From NCBI GenBank assembly GCA_009785775.1, contig WQVR01000036.1, forward strand, positions 1 to 7,693: a stretch of DNA of 7,693 bases, in the 5' to 3' direction. The notes beneath the pieces were generated by a model, which saw only the letters and a list, made by a program, of their open reading frames with translations, made no database searches and was not told the origin of the DNA. Made by a program: the position numbers and the translations under genes. Position 1 is the stretch's first letter. Every line of letters starts with the position of its first letter. The stretch comes from Candidatus Proendomicrobium guianensium (GTDB taxonomy: Bacteria > Elusimicrobiota > Endomicrobiia > Endomicrobiales > Endomicrobiaceae). This document shows positions 1-5,760 of this stretch, piece after piece.

Positions 1-1929
1 TAACAGCGAAGCTTTGCGCGCAGGCCACACGCCAAACACTACGCCCGTAACCGCAGAAAACAGAAAAGCCACCAGCACAGACTGCATTGTTATAGAAGTT
101 GCCCAGCCTGCAATACGGCTTATCGCAACCGAAGCCCCTATACCCAAAGCAATGCCTATAGCGCCGCCCACAAGGCATATCGCCACAGATTCTATAATAA
201 ACTGAAACAGTATATCGTTATTGTCAGCGCCTAGTGCTTTGCGCAAGCCTATTTCTTTAGTGCGCTCAGACACCGAAACAAACATAATGTTCATAATACC
301 GATACCGCCCACAAGCAAACTTACAAACGCTATTGAAAAAAGCAAATGCGAGAACACGCGCGCTTGCGCCGACATAGTTTCTTGAATTTCTGCTAAGTTA
401 CGCACGGTTATCATATCGGTACGATTTAGGGGCAGGCGGCGCAGAAATAGCAGACGCTCTTTTATGCGTTCTCCAACTTCTTCCATATCAAAGCCTTCGG
501 CTACCTGAACATCCATACTATTAACAAACTGCGTGCCTAAAACCCTGTGCATGGCGGTGTTTATGGGCATAACAATTCTGTCGTCTTCATCGCGCCAGCC
601 GGAAGCGCCCCTTATGGGAAGTATGCCTATAACATTAAATGCTATGCGGTTAATTTGAACATACTCGCCAAGGGCGTCTCTGTCGTCAAAAAGTTCGCGG
701 CGCACAGTTTCGCCAAGCAGCACCACGCGCTGACGGCTTGCGTTTTCATATTCGGTAAAAAACCTTCCGCTTGAAGGCTGGGAATTTCGTATATAAGGAA
801 AAGTTACGCTTACGCCTTCAAGGCGCGTATTTCTGTTTCTGCCGCCGTAAACAACTTGCGCACGCCCTGTGGCATAACCTGTGGTGTTTGCAACCCCTTC
901 TACGTTATATCTTATATCTTCAATATTTTCAGGCACTATGCGGAATACTGCCGCGCCCTCTTGCGAAATACCGCCGCGTTGCCCCGGAGACGGCCACACA
1001 ACAAGCAGGTTAGCGCCAAGGTTGGCAAGCTGCGCCTGCATAGATTCTTTAGCGCCAGTGCCTACCGCCACCATGGCAATAAGGCTTGCAACGCCTATCA
1101 TTACGCCAATTATAGACAAAAAACTTCTAAGCTTACTTGCCGCTATAGATTTTACCGCTTGTGCAAAATAATCTCCGGCGCGCACTAGCGACATTGCTTT
1201 CTTTTTAAATACCGATATTGTAGTTTCGTCTTTTAAGTCGGGCAGTTTTTTTATGGTTTCGTCTGAAACTATTTTGCCGTCTTGAACTAAAATTTTGCGG
1301 GTGGCATAAGCGGCAAGTTCAGGCTCGTGTGTAACCATTACTATGGTAATGCCTGAATCGTTTAAGTTTTTAAGTATTTGTATAATTTCTTTGGTAGATT
1401 TTGTGTCTAAATTGCCTGTAGGCTCGTCGGCAAAAATTACAAGGGGCTTGTTTATTAAAGCGCGCGCTATTGCCACGCGCTGTTGCTGACCGCCTGAAAG
1501 TTCATTAGGCTTATGAGTTTTACGTTCAGAAAGTCCTACTTTATCTAAAAGTTCGCTTGCGCGCTGCGGGGCAGAGTCATCTTTTTTTGCGCCGTAGACG
1601 CTAGGGAGCGTTACGTTTTCCAAAGCCGAAAATTTTGAAAGCAAGTTAAATTGTTGAAAAACAAAACCTAAAAAATGGTTTCTAAGCCCTGCAAGTTCGG
1701 AATCTGTAAACTTTGAAACTTCAATGCCGGCAATTTTGAAACTTCCGCCGGAGGGTTTATCTAAAAGCCCCAAAATATTAAGCAGGGTAGATTTACCCGA
1801 ACCTGAGTGCCCCATAATTACCACAAACTCGCCGCGGGTAATGGTTAGGTCTATGCCGAACAATACGGGCACATCAAGCCGTTCCAAATGGTAAGTTTTT
1901 GTAATATTTTTAAGTTCTATTACTTTCAA
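1..1929 (-). CDS. macB: MacB-family ABC transporter, fused ATPase-permease (C-terminus cut by window edge)
   Basis: Inner-membrane ABC exporter subunit of the MacB type, which powers a tripartite pump through cytoplasmic ATP hydrolysis (mechanotransmission). I translated one uninterrupted frame of 643 residues from 1929 to base 1. ATPase domain, residues 1-225: Walker A GHSGSGKST (40-48), Q-loop FQQF (91-94), signature LSGGQ (144-148), Walker B VIFADEP (164-170), H-loop His201. The permease follows: first membrane helix about 269-290, a periplasmic domain to about 525, then three helices (about 529-551, 577-602, 612-635). The family motif SERTKEIGLRKALGA (554-568) follows the second helix. 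MacB proteins are about 650 residues, so only around ten C-terminal residues are missing. The first in-frame ATG lies inside Walker A, so the TTG at 1929 with a good ribosome site is the start. It begins 3 bases after the adaptor gene. The substrate is unknown: macrolide, peptide and lipoprotein exporters share this fold. Confidence 0.95.
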   Translation of the reverse strand, partial: MKVIELKNITKTYHLERLDVPVLFGIDLTITRGEFVVIMGHSGSGKSTLLNILGLLDKPSGGSFKIAGIEVSKFTDSELAGLRNHFLGFVFQQFNLLSKFSALENVTLPSVYGAKKDDSAPQRASELLDKVGLSERKTHKPNELSGGQQQRVAIARALINKPLVIFADEPTGNLDTKSTKEIIQILKNLNDSGITIVMVTHEPELAAYATRKILVQDGKIVSDETIKKLPDLKDETTISVFKKKAMSLVRAGDYFAQAVKSIAASKLRSFLSIIGVMIGVASLIAMVAVGTGAKESMQAQLANLGANLLVVWPSPGQRGGISQEGAAVFRIVPENIEDIRYNVEGVANTTGYATGRAQVVYGGRNRNTRLEGVSVTFPYIRNSQPSSGRFFTEYENASRQRVVLLGETVRRELFDDRDALGEYVQINRIAFNVIGILPIRGASGWRDEDDRIVMPINTAMHRVLGTQFVNSMDVQVAEGFDMEEVGERIKERLLFLRRLPLNRTDMITVRNLAEIQETMSAQARVFSHLLFSIAFVSLLVGGIGIMNIMFVSVSERTKEIGLRKALGADNNDILFQFIIESVAICLVGGAIGIALGIGASVAISRIAGWATSITMQSVLVAFLFSAVTGVVFGVWPARKASLL

Positions 1930-1932
1930 AAG

Positions 1933-2862
1933 TTATCTTCCCGTTAAGGCGCTTCTGCCGCGACGCGCACTTTGCCTTTCAAACGTTACAACGCTGTCGC
2001 TTGGGCTTACGCCTGAAAGCACTTCAACATTGCGCCCGTCGGAAATCCCCGTGCGTATTTCGCGTTCTTGCGTGCCGCGCGCGGTTTTTAAGTTAACCGT
2101 TCCTCTGCCGCCGCGCCCTTGCGTTATAAAGCTAGACGGCAATGCCAAAATATTTTGGCGTGTTTCAAGCATTACTATAATTGTAGCGGTCATTCCCGCG
2201 CGGAAAATGTCGGGGCGGGAGTCCGGCTTAATTCTTACCCTGTAAACCGTAACATTGCTTATTAAGCGCGACTCAAAAGCAATATGCTCAACCGTGCCCC
2301 AAAACCATTTGTCGGGGTATGCGTCTAAAGTCATTTCAACGCGTTTGCCTATGTAAATATGGCGCAAATCTGTTTCGTCTATGTCTGCTTCTATTATTAA
2401 GTCATCTGCCATTACAACAATAGCGTCGGCAGAAGTAACTGTTTGCCCGGGTTCGTTATTTCGTAAAATTATAAAACCATCCATAGGCGCCATAATAGGC
2501 GTAGGCCTGTAAATGCCAAGCCAGCGTCTGTGCTCTTCAGGTCCGCGCGCCATGGCGGCGTCTATCATTGCGGCGCGTTCATTAGAGCTCATCCAGATTA
2601 TTATCTGCCCTCGGCGCACATATTCTCCTTCTTGCACTAAAATTTCTTCTACGCGGCCCGCAAAGGGCGGTCTTATTTCTAGGCGGTTTCTGGGGCTGAC
2701 TTGCCCCGTAGCGCGGAAACTTCTGGAAATATCAGTATAAAAAGGCTGTATTGTATTAGCTATTTGCGGTCTGCCGGCGCGCCTGAAATGTACAATTGCC
2801 CAAGCAGATAAACCCAAAACAATAGCAACCACACAAATTAGTATAATTTTTTTCTTTGTCAT
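1933..2862 (-). CDS. MacA-like periplasmic adaptor (membrane fusion protein) with a very short hairpin
   Basis: Adaptor of 309 residues linking MacB to the outer-membrane channel in the periplasm. Residues 4-26 form a single N-terminal membrane anchor after a Lys-rich start (MTKKK). The two lipoyl half-motifs are clear: residues 63-91, with FAGRVEEILVQEGEYVRRGQ, and 123-151, with APMDGF and EPGQTV. A beta-barrel domain follows (about 155-235), then a membrane-proximal domain starting near ALPSSFI (240-246). Only about 31 residues separate the lipoyl halves, where E. coli MacA has a long coiled-coil hairpin. That makes the protein shorter than MacA (about 370 residues). Its ATG overlaps the channel gene's stop codon by four bases, which suggests translational coupling. 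A membrane adaptor is certain; pairing with MacB rather than an RND pump is inferred from its neighbours. Confidence 0.92.
   Translation of the reverse strand: MTKKKIILICVVAIVLGLSAWAIVHFRRAGRPQIANTIQPFYTDISRSFRATGQVSPRNRLEIRPPFAGRVEEILVQEGEYVRRGQIIIWMSSNERAAMIDAAMARGPEEHRRWLGIYRPTPIMAPMDGFIILRNNEPGQTVTSADAIVVMADDLIIEADIDETDLRHIYIGKRVEMTLDAYPDKWFWGTVEHIAFESRLISNVTVYRVRIKPDSRPDIFRAGMTATIIVMLETRQNILALPSSFITQGRGGRGTVNLKTARGTQEREIRTGISDGRNVEVLSGVSPSDSVVTFERQSARRGRSALTGR
1936..1942 (-). promoter_or_regulatory. Ribosome binding site for the TTG start of macB
   Basis: On the minus strand GGGAAGA ends 6 bases before the TTG at 1929 (core GGGAAG, 7-base spacing). It lies within the last codons of the adaptor gene. 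It decides the start: without it the first ATG would cut off the N-terminal strand and half of Walker A. Confidence 0.7.
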
Positions 2863-4163
2863 ATTGTTTCCTCAAGTTCTATAAAGTCTAGCCCCGCAAA
2901 ATTGTTCCAACGGGCTTTTGCCATAATCATATCGCGACGCGCCACCAGAAGCGCTGTTTGGGAGTTTATATAGTCGTTTTCAATAACGTACCAGTCTTGA
3001 TAACTGGTAAGCCCGTTAAGATATTTTTTTGCAGAAATTTCAGCTTGCAAACGTGAAGCCGCAAGGTAGCGCTCGCGCACGGCAACGTTTTCATAAGCGT
3101 CCTGAAGCAAGTTATAAATTTCTATTGCGCTTGAAATAAGCGAATGGTTTGTGTTTTCAAACGCGGCTTCTGAAATTCTTAAGTTATTTCTTGCGGTGCG
3201 AGTTTCAAAAAGACGTGAGCCGCCGGTAAAAAGCGGAAAGCTTGCGCTAATACCCGCACCCCAGCCCTGAGATTCTGAATAATCACGGCTAAAAGGCCAA
3301 TTGCTGTTATCAAAACGGCGTATATCGCCGCCAAGGCTAATTCTGGGATACCAAGCGCTATTAGCCCTTCTAAGCTGATGCCTTGAACTTTCCAAGGTAT
3401 ACATTGCTATTTTGTATTCGGGTATGCTTTGCACAAAGCCCGCAATTTCGGGGCGCTCTATTTGCCCGCCTACAACGCCAAGCAATGCGTTGGTTATTAT
3501 AATACTATCTTGAGGTTTTTTACCCATTGCCCTAAACAATCCGGCGCTTGCGGTTTGGAGATTTCTGCGTGCGCGGTTAAGTTCAAATAATGATTGATAT
3601 GTATCGGCGGCAACCCTCATAAGAGAGCCTTTATCTACCGTGCCTGTGGTAAACCTTAAATATACCATGTCGTAATTTTCACGGCGGCGGATAAGTATGG
3701 CTTCCCTTAATGCCACGTTTTCATGCGCCCATACAAGGTTTACAAAAGCCGTGCCTATGGCAAAAGAAATATCGCTTAAAGCGCGCTCATAGGCGGCGCG
3801 GGCGGCATCTAAGTTGCGGCGCGCGCTAAGTACGCTTGCCCAATTGCCAAAACCCGAAAAAATTTCCCAGTTACCGTAAAGCCCGTAAGAAAAATTACGG
3901 GAAAAACCATGCTGTTCACCCTCGCCCATACCCAAACGCGCGCGGGCGTCTACATTCGGCATAAGGTTAGAGTATGCCCGTCTGTAAGCGTTTTGGGCGT
4001 TTTGAAGTTCAAGCGCGGCGCGGCGCACTTCGGGGGAGTGCTGGCGGGCATAATCCATTACATCTTGCCATGTCAGCATTATTTCGCCATAGCCAATGCC
4101 GGCACAAGTTAAAATAAAAATTAAGCTTAGATATATTTTTTTCATAAGGGTTATATTATACAT
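2859..4163 (-). CDS. TolC-family outer-membrane efflux channel
   Basis: Outer-membrane channel protein of up to 434 residues that completes the tripartite pump. An N-terminal signal peptide is visible: KK, then a hydrophobic run (residues 10-23), then a likely cleavage after GYG at residue 26. The family's internal duplication follows, with two long helical repeats. The first begins LTWQDVMDYARQHSPEVRRA with SNLMPNVDARARLG; the second includes SAWYPRISLGGD and SFPLFTGG, typical entries to the barrel strands. The C-terminal helix has the usual LTSYQDWYVIENDYINSQ-type pattern. Length matches the family (about 420-480). The start is uncertain: ATG 4163 has only a weak AAGG 15 bases upstream, while ATG 4145 gives a more classical MKK signal peptide but has no ribosome site. 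The gene begins 18 bases after the peptidase-like gene and overlaps the adaptor gene by four bases. Confidence 0.93.
   Translation of the reverse strand: MYNITLMKKIYLSLIFILTCAGIGYGEIMLTWQDVMDYARQHSPEVRRAALELQNAQNAYRRAYSNLMPNVDARARLGMGEGEQHGFSRNFSYGLYGNWEIFSGFGNWASVLSARRNLDAARAAYERALSDISFAIGTAFVNLVWAHENVALREAILIRRRENYDMVYLRFTTGTVDKGSLMRVAADTYQSLFELNRARRNLQTASAGLFRAMGKKPQDSIIITNALLGVVGGQIERPEIAGFVQSIPEYKIAMYTLESSRHQLRRANSAWYPRISLGGDIRRFDNSNWPFSRDYSESQGWGAGISASFPLFTGGSRLFETRTARNNLRISEAAFENTNHSLISSAIEIYNLLQDAYENVAVRERYLAASRLQAEISAKKYLNGLTSYQDWYVIENDYINSQTALLVARRDMIMAKARWNNFAGLDFIELEETI
2868..2873 (-). promoter_or_regulatory. Ribosome binding site of the adaptor gene
   Basis: GAGGAA on the minus strand lies 5 bases before the ATG at 2862, inside the last codons of the upstream channel gene. 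With the ATGA stop/start overlap it fixes the adaptor start and supports coupled translation. Confidence 0.7.
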
Positions 4164-4181
4164 AAATTTTAGCCGATACCT

Positions 4182-5147
4182 TTACCATTTAACAAGCAAT
4201 ACGCTTATTATATAATTTTCGACAATTATTTTTTTTGCTTTAAAACCCAGGGGTTTTAAATGTTTTATTAGTGTTTTAAGATTTAATACCTCTTTTACAT
4301 AAACGCTGTTTAGCGAAATAATATTGCATTTAGACAAGCTGTGCCTTTTGCCGTAATTGTCCCACGAAATTAAAACATGCCCGCCCAAAGCGCAACTTTC
4401 GGCGAGCTGCTTATACAGTTTTTGGCGAGCATTACCTTTTAGCGCATTGACTATCCGCGTGCACAAAACTAATCCAAACTTAGCATTAAGCGAACAGTCC
4501 GTTTCTATCTTAATGCTCTTTAAGCGCCCGAGTAACAAAGCCTCTTGGCTGTATCTGCCGGAAATGTCTAAGGCTGTTCTAAAGTTTAAAGTATTTATTA
4601 TGGACATATTAATATCAACAGACCTTTCCCAAATTTCAAAAGGCGTGTTTAAACACTGCGCGGAAAGGGTAAAGCTTTCATTTTCAATTAACGGCGTGCC
4701 AAACAAAGCCGTTTTCAAATTGAAATGCCTTATTTTAGACCAATAACTTAATTTGTTTAAAACTTTACCGCGGGGTGAGTTTAATTCTATTGTTCCCTTG
4801 GGTTTAATTATGCGCTCGAGGCTCCCTATAATATTTTCAGCAAACAGCAAGCCTTCGTCTTGTTTGGGGTTTGCGTCTCCCTTGGTAACATAACTTATAA
4901 TATCGCCGTATTTAGCAATTTTTATTACCCTGTGAATTGTAGGCGTTTGGGAATTAATGCTTTTAAAAGCAACTATATCACCCGTACGCACGGTAGTATC
5001 TTTTGTATATTTTTCTATCGCCACACGGTCGCCCTTTTTTATTAAGGGCGACATGCTGTTTGAAACCACCTCAAAAACAAGCTTGTCCTGACGCGTGGTT
5101 TTTAAAAGTTCTTTAGCGGCGGAAATATATTTATTTTTATCTGTCAT
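4182..5147 (-). CDS. S26 signal-peptidase-like domain fused to a degenerate methyltransferase-like domain
   Basis: Protein of 321 residues from the ATG at 5147. Residues about 22-115 carry the S26 signature boxes: SNSMSP with Ser31 as the likely nucleophile, TGDIVAF (55-61), IHRV with His72, and TKGDAN with Asp91. A His in the third box is typical of the SipW/ER-type (Ser-His) branch, not the bacterial Ser-Lys type. No membrane helix precedes the Ser box, unlike a genuine signal peptidase, so a cytoplasmic location is likely. Residues about 185-321 follow the strand/helix order of a class I methyltransferase: TALDISG (191-197), FGLVLC (224-229), LGGHVLISWDN (254-264), LKPLGFK (297-303), and a final hydrophobic strand. 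The Gly-rich SAM-binding loop is not intact. Ser protease fold: fairly sure. Methyltransferase ancestry: moderate. Substrate unknown. It lies 31 bases after the nuclease gene and 18 before the channel gene. Confidence 0.75.
   Translation of the reverse strand: MTDKNKYISAAKELLKTTRQDKLVFEVVSNSMSPLIKKGDRVAIEKYTKDTTVRTGDIVAFKSINSQTPTIHRVIKIAKYGDIISYVTKGDANPKQDEGLLFAENIIGSLERIIKPKGTIELNSPRGKVLNKLSYWSKIRHFNLKTALFGTPLIENESFTLSAQCLNTPFEIWERSVDINMSIINTLNFRTALDISGRYSQEALLLGRLKSIKIETDCSLNAKFGLVLCTRIVNALKGNARQKLYKQLAESCALGGHVLISWDNYGKRHSLSKCNIISLNSVYVKEVLNLKTLIKHLKPLGFKAKKIIVENYIISVLLVKW
4239..4260 (-). repeat. 22-base palindrome (10-bp arms, 2-base centre)
   Basis: TTTAAAACCC and GGGTTTTAAA are exact inverted copies separated by two bases. 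It codes for the LKPLGFK region, 55-80 bases before the stop of the peptidase/methyltransferase-like gene and about 75-100 bases before the channel gene start. It is followed on the transcribed strand by an A8 run, not a U-tract, so it is not an intrinsic terminator. It could form a hairpin with a 4-base loop. Confidence 0.55.
5028..5052 (-). repeat. Perfect 9-bp inverted repeat in the peptidase-like gene
   Basis: GTCGCCCTT and its exact complement AAGGGCGAC flank a 7-base loop. It encodes the stretch just after the catalytic Ser box (SPLIKKGD), about 100 bases into the gene. On the mRNA it would be a stable GC-rich stem. Function unknown; it may simply follow from the codons used. Confidence 0.55.
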
Positions 5148-5152
5148 AGTTT

Positions 5153-5160
5153 TCCCTTCT
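5153..5160 (-). promoter_or_regulatory. Ribosome binding site choosing the second ATG of the peptidase-like gene
   Basis: AGAAGGGA on the minus strand ends 5 bases before the ATG at 5147. The in-frame ATG at 5165 is six codons further upstream, has no such site, and abuts a stem-loop. I therefore prefer 5147 as the start, giving a protein six residues shorter than the longest open frame. Confidence 0.7.
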
Positions 5161-5164
5161 TTCA

Positions 5165-5181
5165 TAGCGGCTTAGCCGCTA
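5165..5181 (-). other. GC-rich stem-loop in the gap between the nuclease and peptidase-like genes
   Basis: A perfect 7-base-pair stem (TAGCGGC paired with GCCGCTA) closes a three-base loop. The stem begins on the TAG stop codon of the nuclease gene and ends on the A of the unused ATG at 5165. No T-tract follows on the transcribed strand, so it is not a standard intrinsic terminator. It may slow ribosomes, affect coupling or protect processed RNA ends. Its role is unproven. Confidence 0.5.
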
Positions 5182-5760
5182 CCTGCATATATAAAAATAT
5201 TTACAATCTTCGCATTTAGGCTTATCTTTGGCGAAATGCTCAAAAGGCTTGTCCGAATTTATTTCGTCTAGTATACACCTTAATGCTTCTAAGCATTTAT
5301 TATAGCGCAAATCTTGCTCTGATTTATCCGTATTTTTAAACAAAGGTATTGTTTTAGAATCTTGCACCTTGTAAAAAAATGCGTTTGACAAATTATACTT
5401 TGTAGAATTTTCAAGAACATATTTATAAATTATAAGCTGAAACGATTTTATATTTTTTTTAATGCCTGTGCGGTTAAATTCAAAATTAAACTTTTCGCTA
5501 AGCACAGGGCTTTTAACATTACCCGTTTTGTAGTCTATTAAAACATAGCCTTGGGCAGTTTTATCAAGCCTGTCGGTTATGCCTTGAAGTTTATATTGGG
5601 CGCGTTGCGTTTTAAAGGCGGCTGTAAAGTTACCTTCTGTAAATTCTACGCTTTGAAAATCTCTTTGGCGTTCAGCTTCTAAAAAACGTTTTAGGCGGTA
5701 GTTTATGATTTCTTTTGTCATATAAATATCGGCGGCTTTTATAGTTAAACTTTTTTTCAA
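5179..5760 (-). pseudogene. addB: C-terminal part of the AddB-like nuclease, out of frame with the rest
   Basis: This 193-codon frame holds the catalytic half of a RecB/AddB-type PD-(D/E)XK nuclease. Numbered from TTG 5760: ITDRLD (61-66) gives the first acidic residue, and LIDYKTG (74-80) gives the Asp76/Lys78 pair that binds metal. The end carries C-x2-C-x5-C (Cys183, 186, 192), the three C-terminal ligands of the AddB/Cas4-type 4Fe-4S cluster. The fourth ligand and the conserved His lie in the other reading frame upstream, so this piece is not a complete domain. TTG 5760 has no convincing ribosome site. The in-frame stop just upstream (about 5770) shows the frame is entered by a shift near the A7 run. 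Removing one A would join both parts into one 837-residue chain, still partial at its N-terminus. Confidence 0.8.

Noticed and set aside
14..1188. Plus-strand open frames at 14-205, 547-774, 771-1013, 856-1188 and 881-1171
   Set aside because: They lie opposite the clearly conserved MacB permease frame, lack family features, and are shadows of it.
3882..3901. 7-bp inverted repeat CCCGTAA / TTACGGG with a 6-base loop inside the TolC-like gene
   Set aside because: Two or three perfect 7-bp stems are expected by chance in a window this long, and nothing in its position suggests a role.
4095..4110. Lipobox-like ILTC in the TolC-like signal peptide
   Set aside because: Thr at the position before Cys is not the usual Gly/Ala/Ser, and a normal signal peptidase I site (GYG before Glu27) follows a few residues later.
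4155..4160. TATAAT on the minus strand as a -10 promoter element for the TolC-like gene
   Set aside because: It overlaps the start codon region, and no acceptable -35 hexamer lies 16-18 bases upstream (the sequence there is AAAGGT). The AT-rich context makes the match weak.
5749..5757. A AAA AAG heptamer as a programmed -1 frameshift site (dnaX type)
   Set aside because: The heptamer is in the right phase, but a -1 shift gives Val then an immediate TAA. The nuclease C-terminus lies in the +1 frame, so a -1 event would not produce it.
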